DNA of 64,000 nt from Caenispirillum bisanense (GTDB lineage Bacteria; Pseudomonadota; Alphaproteobacteria; Rhodospirillales; Rhodospirillaceae), in NCBI RefSeq assembly GCF_039523075.1, contig NZ_BAAAEP010000024.1, positions 1-64,000 of the forward strand, in the 5' to 3' direction. The translations under genes were made by a program, and so were the position numbers. The notes beneath the pieces were generated by a model. That model was not told the DNA's origin, did no database searches, and saw nothing but the letters and a program-made list of their open reading frames with translations. This document shows positions 17,592 to 29,522 of the stretch, piece by piece; the stretch's first letter is position 1, and every line of letters begins with the position of its first letter.

Positions 17592-18063
17592 GAGCGTGGT
17601 CGTCGTGGTGGTGGTGTCCGTGGCCGCCGCCGGAATAAGCGCCGCCCTCCGGCTGGAAGGGGGCGGAGCGGCGGCGGACGCCGGCGCCGAGGCCCTGCAC
17701 CATGGCGGCGATGACGTGGTCCCACGCGATCCGCAGCGTGTGCGCGTCCACCACCTGCAGCGGCAGATGCCGGTTGCCCAGGTGCCACGCCATGCGGGCG
17801 AGGTGCAGCGGGTCGGTGCAGGTGATGTCCGCCACCTCCTCCGCCGCCGCGACGACGCGCAGCACGCCGCCGCCCTCCAGCGCGAGGCCGTCGCCGTCCA
17901 TGAGCATGACGGCATCGGGCAGGTCGAGCAGCACGTCGCCACCGTCGTCCACCGGCAGGCGGATACGGCGGCGATGGCGCTCGGCAACGGGCAGGGTGAC
18001 GGTGCCGACGGCGGACGCGGCGTCCCAGGTGCCGGCGGGAAGGACGGAGGTGGCGCGGGTCAT
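17581..18063 (-). CDS. ureE: urease accessory metallochaperone UreE
   Basis: A 160-residue nickel chaperone with the UreE N-terminal beta domain (TVTLPVAERHRRRIRLPVDDG). The C-terminal domain holds the conserved AWHLGNRHLPLQV nickel site. A His-rich tail follows, GGGHGHHHHDDHAHDH, which binds several nickel ions in other bacteria. It receives nickel and hands it to UreG. It is separated from ureC by repeat copy B, so the accessory genes ureEFG may be expressed at a different level from the structural genes. Confidence 0.96.
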   Translation of the reverse strand: MTRATSVLPAGTWDAASAVGTVTLPVAERHRRRIRLPVDDGGDVLLDLPDAVMLMDGDGLALEGGGVLRVVAAAEEVADITCTDPLHLARMAWHLGNRHLPLQVVDAHTLRIAWDHVIAAMVQGLGAGVRRRSAPFQPEGGAYSGGGHGHHHHDDHAHDH

Positions 18064-18091
18064 GGGGTCGTCCTTGGGGGGAGTGGTGTCT

Positions 18092-18193
18092 GAACCACCA
18101 AGACACAAAGACACCGAGAAGGAGTGCCGGGAGGGGGACACCTCGGGCCGGGGCTTGGACGGTCCCCTTGGTGTCTTGGTGTCTTGGTGGTTC
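18092..18193. repeat. inverted-repeat element, copy B
   Basis: Left arm 18092-18118 and right arm 18167-18193 belong to the same 27-bp family as copy A and differ from perfect pairing at 2 positions; the spacer is 48 bases. It lies between ureC and ureE. Confidence 0.88.
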
Positions 18194-18203
18194 CCAAACC
18201 GGG

Positions 18204-19913
<1,710 letters not shown>

Positions 19914-19918
19914 GCCCG

Positions 19919-20230
19919 TCAGTCCCCCAGCGAGCCGTCGACGCGGCCGTTGAACCCGATCACCACCCGGTCGCCGACGAAGGGCACCAGCGTCACGTCA
20001 CGCGCCTGCCCCGGCTCGAACCGCACCGCCGTGCCGGCGGGGATGTCGAGGCGATGGCCGCGCGCCGCCTCACGGTCGAAGTCGAGCGCGCCGTTGACCT
20101 CGGCGAAGTGGAAGTGGCTGCCCACCTGCACCGGCCGGTCGCCGGTGTTCTTCACGGTGACCGTGACGGTGGGGCGGTCGGCATTGAGCACGATCTCGCC
20201 CGCCGCCGGGAGGATCTCTCCGGGGATCAT
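19919..20230 (-). CDS. ureB: urease beta subunit
   Basis: A 103-residue structural subunit starting MIPGEILPAAGEIVLN. The conserved block VGSHFHFAEVNGALDFDR is present, as is RFEPGQARDVTLVPF. It forms the trimeric (UreABC)3 enzyme in the cytoplasm with UreA and UreC. It is separate from ureA (11 bases downstream of it), not fused as in Helicobacter. Confidence 0.97.
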   Translation of the reverse strand: MIPGEILPAAGEIVLNADRPTVTVTVKNTGDRPVQVGSHFHFAEVNGALDFDREAARGHRLDIPAGTAVRFEPGQARDVTLVPFVGDRVVIGFNGRVDGSLGD

Positions 20231-20241
20231 GACGCGCCTCC

Positions 20242-20544
20242 TCAGCGGATGGGATGGTGGACGGTGACGAGCTTGGTGCCGTCGGGGAATGTGGCTTCCA
20301 CCTGGATCTCGTGGATCATCTCGGCGATGCCCTCCATCACCTGCTCGCGGGTCAGCACGGTGGCGCCGGCCTGCATGAGGTCGGCGACGGTGCGCCCGTC
20401 GCGGGCGCCTTCGACCACGTAATCGGTGATGAGCGCCACCGCCTCGGGGTAATTGAGCTTCACCCCCCGCTCCAGCCGCCTGCGCGCCACCATGGCCGCC
20501 ATGGCGACCAGAAGCTTGTCCTTTTCCCGCTGCGTCAGGTTCAT
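20242..20544 (-). CDS. ureA: urease gamma subunit
   Basis: The 100-residue gamma subunit, starting MNLTQREKDKLLVAMAAMVA. It contains the conserved LNYPEAVALITDYVVEGARDG and VEATFPDGTKLVTVHHPIR ends. Full length. It lies downstream of the 339-base gap that holds two inverted-repeat elements (copies C and D), which separates it from ureD. No convincing promoter is seen in that gap, so it is probably read from the upstream urt/ureD transcript. Confidence 0.97.
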   Translation of the reverse strand: MNLTQREKDKLLVAMAAMVARRRLERGVKLNYPEAVALITDYVVEGARDGRTVADLMQAGATVLTREQVMEGIAEMIHEIQVEATFPDGTKLVTVHHPIR

Positions 20545-20575
20545 TGTGCCTTCGTTCCCTCCGTCGGGTGGGTTT

Positions 20576-20705
20576 GAACCACCAAGACACAAAGACACCA
20601 AGAGGCCGTTCCTCACTCCCATGCCGGATCAAGCTCAGGCGGCACCGCCTGCTCTGCCCGATGGGCTATGGGTGTTTCCTTGGTGTCTTTGTGTCTTGGT
20701 GGTTA
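20576..20705. repeat. inverted-repeat element, copy C
   Basis: Left arm 20576-20602 and right arm 20679-20705 pair at 26 of 27 positions. Compared with copy A both arms carry CAAAG/CTTTG in place of CAAG/CTTGG, a paired change that keeps the stem. The spacer contains a nested palindrome CAGGCGG-CA-CCGCCTG. It is followed by a 16-base copy of the ureD 3' end. Confidence 0.9.
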
Positions 20706-20739
20706 ATCCGTCCTCTCACACATGCCACGTCGGCATTTT

Positions 20740-20873
20740 GAACCACCAAGGCACCAAGACACCAAGGAGGCTGTGGTCAGTTCATTGGTCGGAGCGACCT
20801 GCCGGCAGGGCCGCCTGTTCTGCCCGACGGACCAATGAGTGTTGCCCTTGGTGTCTTTGTGTCTTGGTGGTTA
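20740..20873. repeat. inverted-repeat element, copy D
   Basis: Left arm 20740-20766 and right arm 20847-20873 pair with three mismatches. The spacer holds its own inner stem CATTGGTC / GACCAATG. It abuts the ureD stop codon at 20884. With copy C it fills the 339-base ureD-ureA gap (20545-20883); nothing else is seen there. Confidence 0.88.
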
Positions 20874-20883
20874 ATCAGACCTC

Positions 20884-21697
<814 letters not shown>

Positions 21698-21723
<26 letters not shown>

Positions 21724-22393
21724 CCGCCTCCTCCATGCTGTCGCGGGTACCGGCGAGCACCACCTCGCCGCGGTCCATGACAGCATAATCATCGGCGAGG
21801 TCGCGGGCGAACTCGAAATACTGCTCCACCAGCAGGATCGCCATGTCGCCGCGTTGCCCGAGCAACCGGATGACCCGCTCGATGTCCTTGATGATGCTGG
21901 GCTGAATGCCCTCCGTCGGCTCGTCGAGCACCAGCAGGCGCGGCTTGGTGACCAGGGCGCGGGCGATGGCGAGCTGCTGCTGCTGGCCGCCGGAAAGGTC
22001 GCCGCCGCGCCGGTGCAGCATGGACTTCAGCACCGGGAACAGCTCGAAGATCTCGTCGGGCAGGCGGCGCTCGCCGCGCGGCAGGCAGGCGTAGGCGGTT
22101 TCCAGGTTCTCGCGCACGGTCAGGCGGGGGAAGATCTCGCGCCCCTGCGGCACATAGGCGATGCCGCGCCGCGCCCGCTGGTGGGTGGGCAGGCGGGTGA
22201 TGTCGTCATCCTCCCACCGGATGGCGCCGCGCGACACCGGATGCAGGCCGAGCACGGCGTTGAGCAGCGACGTCTTGCCGACGCCGTTGCGCCCGAGCAG
22301 GCAGAACACCCGCCCCTTCTGCGCCGTCAGCCCGACCCCGCGCAGGGTGTGGGAGGCGCCGTAGTGCAGATGGATGTCGGATACCGTCAGCAT
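21698..22393 (-). CDS. urtE: urea ABC transporter ATPase UrtE
   Basis: A 231-residue ATPase of the LivF type. Walker A GRNGVGKTSLL (about residues 35-45), signature LSGGQQQQLAIARAL and Walker B LLVLDEPTEGIQPS are all present, the last being typical of UrtE. It powers urea import with UrtD across the inner membrane. It lies 2 bases after urtD and overlaps the ureD start. Confidence 0.97.
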
Positions 22394-22395
22394 GG

Positions 22396-23173
<778 letters not shown>

Positions 23174-23181
<8 letters not shown>

Positions 23182-24328
23182 GGGTCTTCTCTCCGCTCGG
23201 CTGGGGCTCGGGGGTGGGCAGCGTCGGGCGGCGCAGGCCCTTCAGCGTCGCCGCCAGCCCGACCAGGCCCTTGGGCAGGAACAGGGTGACGACGACGAAC
23301 AGGGCGCCCAGGAAGAACAGCCACACCTCCGGCGCGACGCCGGTGAAGAAGGACTTGGCGCCGTTCACCGTCAGCGCGCCGAGGATGGGGCCGAACAGGG
23401 TGCCGCGGCCGCCGACGGCGGTCCAGATCGCCACCTCGATGGAGTTGGCGGGCGAGAACTCCGACGGGTTGATGATGCCCACCTGCGGCACATAGAGCGC
23501 GCCGGCGATGCCGGCGATCATGGCCGAGACGGTGAAGGCGAACAGCTTGGCGCCGGTCACCGAATGGCCGAGGAACCGCACCCGGCTCTCGGCATCGCGC
23601 AGGGCCAGCAGCACGCGGCCGAGGCGCGACGTCACGATGAAGCGGCACACCAGGTAGGCGGCGGCCAGCATCAGCACGGTCGCCACGTAGAGCCCGACCT
23701 TGGTGGCGTCGCGGCTCATGTCGAAGCCGAGGATTTCCTTGAAGTCGGTCAGGCCGTTGTTGCCGCCGAAGCCCATCTCGTTGCGGAAGAAGGCGAGCAT
23801 CAGGGCGTAGGTCATGGCCTGGGTGATGATCGACAGATAGACGCCGGTGATGCGCGAGCGGAAGGCCAGCCAGCCGAACACGAAGGCCAGCGCGCCCGGC
23901 ACCAGCACCACCATGAGGGCGGCGAACCAGAACTGGTCGAAGCCCCACCAGTACCACGGCAGGTCCTTCCAGTTCAGGAACACCATGAAGTCCGGCAGCT
24001 CGGCATTGCCATAGACGCCGCGGTCGCCGATCTGACGCATCAGGTACATGCCCATGGCATAGCCGCCGAGCGCGAAGAAGGCGCCGTGGCCGAGGCTCAG
24101 CACCCCGGCGAAACCCCACACCAGATCCAGCGCCAGCGCCAGCAGGGCATAGCACAGGTACTTGCCCATCAGCTGCACCACCCAGGTGGGCACGTGCAGG
24201 GCGCTGCCCGGCGGGGCGTAGGCGTTGAGCAGCGGCACGCCGACCGCAAAGGCGGCGGTGAGGATCAGGAAGACGGTCCAGCCGCGCCCTTTCTCCAGGC
24301 TTGCGAGACGGCGGGTGATCGGTCCCAT
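23174..24328 (-). CDS. urtC: urea ABC transporter permease UrtC
   Basis: A 384-residue LivM-type permease with about ten hydrophobic segments. The UrtC blocks are LCYALLALALDLVWGFAGVL, SLGHGAFFALGGYAMGMYL, MTYALMLAFFRNEMGFGGNNG and WTAVGGRGTLFGPILGA. It forms the urea channel with UrtB in the inner membrane. It starts 27 bases after urtB and overlaps urtD by 8 bases. Confidence 0.96.
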
Positions 24329-24355
24329 GGTCGATTGCTCCCTTCCTCTCGCGGA

Positions 24356-25984
24356 TCAGTTCTCGACGGCGCGGCCGCGCAGGGCGAACAGGCCGCGCGG
24401 GCGCTTCTGGATGAACAGGATGATGAACACCAGCACCAGGATCTTGCCGAGCATGGCGCCCGCCACCGGCTCCAGGAACTTGTTGACGATGCCGAGCGAG
24501 AAGGCCCCCGCCAGCGCGCCCCACAGGGAGCCGACGCCGCCGAACACCACCACCATGAAGCTGTCGACGATGTAGCCCTGGCCGAGGTTGGGGCTGACGT
24601 TGGCGACCTGGCTGATGGCGACGCCCGCCACCCCGGCGATGCCGGAGCCGAGGCCGAAGGTCAGCGCATCCACCCGCCCGGTCGGGATGCCCATGGCCGA
24701 GGCCATGCGGCGGTTCTGGGTGACGGCGCGCATGTTCAGGCCCATGGACGACCACCGCAGGAAGGCGGCGAGCCCGGCCAGCACGGCGAAGGCGAACAGG
24801 ATGATGACGATGCGGTTGGCGGTCAGCGACAGGCCTAGCAGCTCCACCGAGCCCGACATCCAGGCCGGGTTCGCCACCTCGCGGTTGGTGGCGCCGAACA
24901 GGGATCGCACCGCCTGCTGCAGGATCAGGCTGATGCCCCAGGTGGCGAGCAGGGTTTCCAGCGGCCGGCCGTAGAGGAAGCGGATGATGCCGCGCTCCAT
25001 GGCGACGCCGACCGCGCCGGCCACCACGAAGGCGGCGGGAATGGCGACCACCAGATAGAGCCCGAAGACCGACGGCGGCAGGGTGGCGCGGAACACCTCC
25101 TGCACCACGAAGGTGGTGTAGGCGCCGAGCATGATCATCTCGCCGTGGGCCATGTTGATGACGCCCATGACGCCGAAGGTGATGGCAAGCCCGATGGCCG
25201 CCAGCAGCAGGATGGAGCCCGCCGACAGGCCGAAGATGAGGTTCTGGCCGACATCCAGCACCGCCAGCCGGCGGTCGATGGCGCGCACCGCGTCGGCGGC
25301 GGCCTCGCGCACGCTGGCTTCGGCATCGTTGGCGGCGGCGGCGGTCAGCAGCGCCTTGACGCTGGTGTCGCTGGTGGAGGCGAGCGTCTCCACCGCCGCC
25401 AGCCGCTCCGCCTCGTTGCCGCCGCCGGCCAGATGGGCGGCGGCCAGGGCACGGCCGAGGGCGGCGCGGGCGCCGGCGTGGGTTTCCTTCTCCAGCGCCT
25501 CGGCCAGCAGCGGCGCCGTCTCGGCGGCGGGGGTGGCGAGCGCCTGGTTGGCGGCGGCGATGCGGTCGGCCGGCTTGTCGCTGAACAGCAGGAAGGCGCC
25601 CAGCAGCGCCTCGATGCGGGTGCGGATCTGGTTGTTGGCGACGATCTTGGCCAGCGGCGCGCCATCGGCCCGGCCGGCGGCCTCGCCGGTGGCGGCGTCG
25701 GTGAGGGTGCCGCCGGCGGCGATGAGGATGGCGCCCGTCTCCTTGTGGCGCACCAGCTGCCCGGCCGACAGGGCGCGCAGCACTTCCGGCGTGCGCGGGT
25801 GGGCGAGCGCGGCCAGCGCCGTCACCGCCTCGGCCTTGTCGGCGAAGCTTTTCTGGTCAAGGGCGGCGACGGCAGCGGCGAAGGCCGCTTCATCTCCACC
25901 GGCGGCGCGCACCGGCAGGGCGGCCGACAGCATCAGGGCCAGCCCGATCCCCACGGTCAGGACGAAGGCGAGCAGCAGCTTCAT
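24356..25984 (-). CDS. urtB: urea ABC transporter permease UrtB
   Basis: A 542-residue protein with a signal peptide (residues 1-26) and a long periplasmic helical, HEAT-like Ala-rich region (about 27-250), then a LivH-type permease. The permease carries NLIFGLSAGSILLLAAIGLA, GVMGVINMAHGEMIMLGAYT and VFGGVGSLWGALAGAF. The extended N-terminus is usual for UrtB. The ATG at 25984 begins the signal peptide MKLLLAFVLTVGIGLALML. A strong hairpin lies in the 136-base gap after urtA. Confidence 0.95.
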   Translation of the reverse strand: MKLLLAFVLTVGIGLALMLSAALPVRAAGGDEAAFAAAVAALDQKSFADKAEAVTALAALAHPRTPEVLRALSAGQLVRHKETGAILIAAGGTLTDAATGEAAGRADGAPLAKIVANNQIRTRIEALLGAFLLFSDKPADRIAAANQALATPAAETAPLLAEALEKETHAGARAALGRALAAAHLAGGGNEAERLAAVETLASTSDTSVKALLTAAAANDAEASVREAAADAVRAIDRRLAVLDVGQNLIFGLSAGSILLLAAIGLAITFGVMGVINMAHGEMIMLGAYTTFVVQEVFRATLPPSVFGLYLVVAIPAAFVVAGAVGVAMERGIIRFLYGRPLETLLATWGISLILQQAVRSLFGATNREVANPAWMSGSVELLGLSLTANRIVIILFAFAVLAGLAAFLRWSSMGLNMRAVTQNRRMASAMGIPTGRVDALTFGLGSGIAGVAGVAISQVANVSPNLGQGYIVDSFMVVVFGGVGSLWGALAGAFSLGIVNKFLEPVAGAMLGKILVLVFIILFIQKRPRGLFALRGRAVEN

Positions 25985-26056
25985 GGACGAACGGCTCGGC
26001 ACGGCGGAACCTCCCAGGCGGTCGGGACAGGCGGCGGCGGAAAGACGGAGGGGACA

Positions 26057-26101
26057 GGCAGGCCCGGCGGCGGTGCGGAGGGACACCGCCGCCGGGCTGC
26101 C
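26057..26101 (-). other. strong RNA hairpin between urtA and urtB
   Basis: A 14-bp GC stem (26062-26075 with 26084-26097) plus a further 4 bp (26057-26060 with 26098-26101) across a single bulge, loop of 8 bases. It begins 20 bases after the urtA stop. No T-run follows, so it is more likely to protect the urtA mRNA 3' end and raise binding-protein levels above those of the permeases than to terminate fully. Confidence 0.65.
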
Positions 26102-26120
26102 GGGGCCGGAGGTCAGGCGA

Positions 26121-27407
26121 TCACATGCCGGCCTGGCCGTAGGTCGGCTTCTCGCAGTTGCCGCACACCCACGGGTAGGTCCAGTCGGCGGTCAGCTTGG
26201 CGGATTCGGGGATGAAGTCGGACCACGCATCGCCGGCCACCAGGTCATCGGTGCGCCACACGGTAGCGAACTGGCCGTCGGGCTGGATCTCGCCGATCAG
26301 CACCGGCTTGGTGATGTGGTGGTTCGGCAGCATTTCCGAGATCCCGCCGGTCAGGTTCGGCACCTTCTGGCCGTACATGGCCTGGCGCACGGCGTCGACG
26401 TCGGCGGTGCCGGCCTGCTTCACGGCCTGGACCCACATGTTGAAGCCGATGTAGTGGGCTTCCATCGGGTCGTTGGTGACGCGCTTCTGGTCCTTGATGA
26501 AGCCGTGCCAGGTCTTGATGAAGGCCGCGTTGACGGGCGCGTCCTCGCTCATGAAGTAGTTCCAGGCGGCCAGGTGGCCGACCAGCGGCTTGGTGTCGAT
26601 GCCGGCCAGTTCTTCCTCGCCGACCGAGAAGGCGACGACCGGAATGTCCTGCGCCTTGATGCCCTGGTTGGCCAGTTCCTTGTAGAACGGCACGTTGGCA
26701 TCGCCGTTGATGGTGGAGACCACGGCCGTCTTCTTGCCGGCGGAGCCGAACTTCTTGATGTCGGAGACGATGGTCTGCCAGTCGGAATGGCCGAACGGCG
26801 TGTAGTTGATCATGATGTCGTCGGCGGCCACGCCCTTGTCCTTGAGGAACTGCTCAAGGATCTTGTTGGTGGTGCGCGGATAGACGTAGTCGGTGCCGGC
26901 CAGGACGAAGCGCTCCACGCCCAGCTCGTTCATCAGGTATTCCACCGCCGGGATGGCCTGCTGGTTGGGGGCGGCGCCGGTGTAGAAGATGTTGCGGGAG
27001 CTTTCCTCGCCCTCGTACTGCACCGGGTAGAACAGCAGGCCGTTCAGTTCCTCCACCACCGGCAGCACCGACTTGCGCGACACCGAGGTCCAGCAGCCGA
27101 AGATGGCGGCGACCTTCTGCTTCTCCAGCAGTTCGCGGGTCTTTTCGGCGAACAGCGGCCAGTCGGAGGCCGGGTCGACCACCACCGGCTCCACCTTCTT
27201 GCCAAGCAGGCCGCCCTTGGCGTTGAGGTCGTCGATGAGCATCAGCATGGCGTCCTTGAGCGTCGTCTCGGAGATCGCCATGGTGCCGGACAGCGAATGC
27301 AGGATGCCGACCTTGATGGTGTCGTCGGCGGCCACGGAAGGCATGGCGATACCGGCCACGCCCGTGACACACAGGGCTCCGGCAATCAGGGAACGGATAC
27401 GCTTCAT
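26121..27407 (-). CDS. urtA: urea ABC transporter substrate-binding protein UrtA
   Basis: A 428-residue periplasmic binding protein with a 26-residue signal peptide ending near SVAADD. The family blocks KVGILHSLSGTMAISETTLK, VEPVVVDPASDWPLFAEKTR, FGCWTSVSRKSVLPVVE and LFYPVQYEGEESS are those of UrtA/FmdD-type urea and short-chain amide receptors. As first gene of the urt-ure cluster it is preceded by a near-consensus sigma-54 promoter at 27449-27465. Its C-terminus carries WVCGNCEKPTYGQAGM with two Cys, usual for the group. Confidence 0.96.
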   Translation of the reverse strand: MKRIRSLIAGALCVTGVAGIAMPSVAADDTIKVGILHSLSGTMAISETTLKDAMLMLIDDLNAKGGLLGKKVEPVVVDPASDWPLFAEKTRELLEKQKVAAIFGCWTSVSRKSVLPVVEELNGLLFYPVQYEGEESSRNIFYTGAAPNQQAIPAVEYLMNELGVERFVLAGTDYVYPRTTNKILEQFLKDKGVAADDIMINYTPFGHSDWQTIVSDIKKFGSAGKKTAVVSTINGDANVPFYKELANQGIKAQDIPVVAFSVGEEELAGIDTKPLVGHLAAWNYFMSEDAPVNAAFIKTWHGFIKDQKRVTNDPMEAHYIGFNMWVQAVKQAGTADVDAVRQAMYGQKVPNLTGGISEMLPNHHITKPVLIGEIQPDGQFATVWRTDDLVAGDAWSDFIPESAKLTADWTYPWVCGNCEKPTYGQAGM

Positions 27408-27448
27408 CGCTTGCGTCCTCGCCAGGAAATGGATGACGCAGCCCCTTC

Positions 27449-27465
27449 AGCAGCATCCGTGCCAA
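27449..27465 (-). promoter_or_regulatory. sigma-54 (RpoN) promoter of the urt-ure cluster
   Basis: Read on minus, TTGGCACGGATGCTGCT matches the sigma-54 consensus YTGGCACGRNNNTTGCW at all but one defined position, with GG and GC at the correct spacing. The transcription start would be about 30 bases before urtA. This implies NtrC-type nitrogen control; I could not find a clear NtrC box upstream. Confidence 0.8.
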
Positions 27466-27895
27466 CGCTGCCAAACCCTTGGAAACGTTCGATCTGGCGG
27501 TCGCAGGTGCCCGTGGCGGAGGCATCCCGGCATGCTGCACTGCCGAAACGGCGGGCGCTTCTGCGCAATAAATCGGCAAAACAGAAAGATGCCCACAGCG
27601 GAAGCAGAGCGGAAACAGAGTGCGCTGCCCCGGCGTTTGATGTATTTACGGCTGATCCGGTTAAGGGTATTCAGACCTTCATACACCATAACGCCCCATC
27701 TTTTCTGTCGCCACCGGCTTTTCCACAGGACGTTTCCGCTTCTTTTCTGTCAGAACCCGGTTTCCATGCTGCCGACTGCCTGTTCTCCCCTGTCCTTTTC
27801 CGCTCCGTTTCCCGCCCCGGCCGCCATCGCCGCCATTGGCGCCGCAGCGGGGGCGTGACACCATGGCGGCGGGGGAGTCGGAAGGGCCGGGCGAG
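27466..27895. other. intergenic region between urtA promoter and response regulator
   Basis: About 430 bases with lower GC around 27560-27740. Apart from the sigma-54 promoter at its left end I see no gene, no clear NtrC inverted repeat, no terminator and no obvious sigma-70 promoter for the response regulator. Activator sites for the urt promoter would be expected here. Confidence 0.4.
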
Positions 27896-28603
27896 ATGAT
27901 CGGGAAGAAGCGCGTTCTGGTTGTCGAGGACGAAGGGGCGGTGCGGGAGATGATTGCCGCATTCCTGAGCAACGCCGGCTATGCGGTCCGAACCGCCGCC
28001 GACGGCTTCGCCATGCAGTCCATCCTGGAGAGCGAGCCGGTGGACCTGCTGCTGCTCGACCTCAACCTGCCCGACTGCGACGGGCTGGAGGTGGCGCGGT
28101 CGCTGCGGGCGCGCTCGCGCCTCGGCATCATCATGGTCACCGCCCGCGACGAGCCGGAAGACCGCGCCCGCGGCCTGGAACTGGGCGCCGACGACTACAT
28201 CACCAAGCCGTTCTTCCCGCGCGAGCTGCTGGCGCGGGTGCGCAACGTGCTCGACCGCAGCGGCGGCAACCTGGACATGGTGGCGCCCGATGTCCTCTCC
28301 TTCGGCCGCTGGGTGATGGACCGCGCCAACCGCCGGCTGGTTTCCACCGACGGCCGCGACCCGGCCCTGACGGCGGCCGAGTTCGACCTCTTGTGCGCCC
28401 TGATGGACCGCCCCGGCCAGCTGCTGTCGCGCGAGGCCCTGGCGGCGGCGGTGGACGACAAGAAGCCCGACGCCGGCGCCCGCTCCGTCGACATCCTGGT
28501 CAGCCGCCTGCGCAAGAAGCTGGGCGACGACGGCAGCCTGATCGAAACCCTGCGCGGCCACGGCTACCGCTTCACCGCCCGGGTGGAGCGCGGCCTGCCC
28601 TGA
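27896..28603 (+). CDS. OmpR/PhoB-family response regulator
   Basis: A 235-residue two-component regulator. The receiver domain has acidic E11/D12, phospho-acceptor D55 in LLLLDLNLPDCDG and K104 in DDYITKPFF. The winged-helix domain follows (about residues 135-232; RSVDILVSRLRKKLGDDG, TLRGHGYRF). No histidine kinase lies next to it, so it is an orphan here. The ATG at 27896 has GGAAGGG nine bases upstream; an ATG at 27863 would add 11 residues. It is divergent from urtA, but nothing shows that it controls it. Confidence 0.93.
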   Translation: MIGKKRVLVVEDEGAVREMIAAFLSNAGYAVRTAADGFAMQSILESEPVDLLLLDLNLPDCDGLEVARSLRARSRLGIIMVTARDEPEDRARGLELGADDYITKPFFPRELLARVRNVLDRSGGNLDMVAPDVLSFGRWVMDRANRRLVSTDGRDPALTAAEFDLLCALMDRPGQLLSREALAAAVDDKKPDAGARSVDILVSRLRKKLGDDGSLIETLRGHGYRFTARVERGLP

Positions 28604-28621
28604 CAGGCGAGCCCCTGCCGC

Positions 28622-29404
28622 TCACACCCCCGGCCGGATGCCGCCGTCGACGTCGATGGTGGCGCCGTGGACGTAGGCGCCCTGGTCGGAACACAGGAAC
28701 ACCGCCATGGCGGCGATGTCGTCGGGGCTGCCGAAGCGGCTGACGCCCATGTCGCGGCGCATGGCCTCCTCCGCCGCTTCCAGGCTCAGGCCGTCGCGCG
28801 CCGCCAGGGTGGCGATGCGGCGGTGCAGGCGCTCGGTGGCGATGGCGCCGGGGCAGATGGTGTTGACGCGCACCCCCTCGGCCCGGCCACGGTCGGCCAA
28901 TGCCTTCATGAAGGCGATGACGGCGGCGTTGACCGGGGCGCCGATGGTGAACTCGGCGGTCGGGGTATGGGCGCCGATGCCGGAAATGCCGACGATGCTG
29001 CCGCCGCTCGCCCGCAGGTGCGGCCAGGCGGCGCGGCACAGGCGCACGGCGGCGTGGTACTTGAGCGCGAACCCGTCGAGCATGTCGTCGTCGGTCAGCG
29101 TCAGGAAGTCGCCGCGCTTGGTGGCGCCGGCGTTGCTGATGATGGCGTCGAGCCGCCCGAACCGGGCCACCGCCGCCTCCACCACCGCCGCCGGCCGGTC
29201 CGCCTCGCGCAGGTCGCCGGGCAGGCAGAGGGTGTCGGGGGCACCGGCGGCGCGGGCCTCGGCGGCGGCTTCCTCCAGCGCCGCAGCGTCGCGCGCCGCC
29301 AGCACCACGCGATAGCCGGCGGCGCCGAAGCCGCGCGCAATGCCGCGCCCGATGCCCCGGCTGGCGCCGGTGACCACCACGACCTTCGCATCCGATCCCG
29401 TCAT
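28622..29404 (-). CDS. SDR-family protein lacking the YxxxK catalytic pair
   Basis: A 260-residue Rossmann protein of the classical short-chain dehydrogenase type. The cofactor motif GASRGIGRGI (residues 13-22) and ISNAGA (89-94) are intact, as is the C-terminal ATIDVDGGIRPGV. At the place of the catalytic Tyr-x-x-x-Lys the sequence reads GAPVN (155-159), so both Tyr and Lys are replaced, while the Ser at 141 remains. It therefore either uses different chemistry or has lost dehydrogenase activity while still binding NAD(P). Substrate unknown. It is convergent with the response regulator (18 bases) and stands alone otherwise. Confidence 0.85.
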   Translation of the reverse strand: MTGSDAKVVVVTGASRGIGRGIARGFGAAGYRVVLAARDAAALEEAAAEARAAGAPDTLCLPGDLREADRPAAVVEAAVARFGRLDAIISNAGATKRGDFLTLTDDDMLDGFALKYHAAVRLCRAAWPHLRASGGSIVGISGIGAHTPTAEFTIGAPVNAAVIAFMKALADRGRAEGVRVNTICPGAIATERLHRRIATLAARDGLSLEAAEEAMRRDMGVSRFGSPDDIAAMAVFLCSDQGAYVHGATIDVDGGIRPGV

Positions 29405-29522
29405 GGACCTCTCCTCGCTGGCGGTTGTGCTCCTGCCCCGCATCCGCGACCAAAGGCGGAACCGGGGCCGTCGCCCTCATACCACGGCAGGAGGCGGGCT
29501 GAGAATGACTTGCATCATCCGC

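Noticed and set aside
20545..20883. Repeats in the ureD-ureA gap considered as a CRISPR array
   Set aside because: The repeats are inverted arms of two hairpin elements, not direct repeats with unique spacers, and no cas gene is near.
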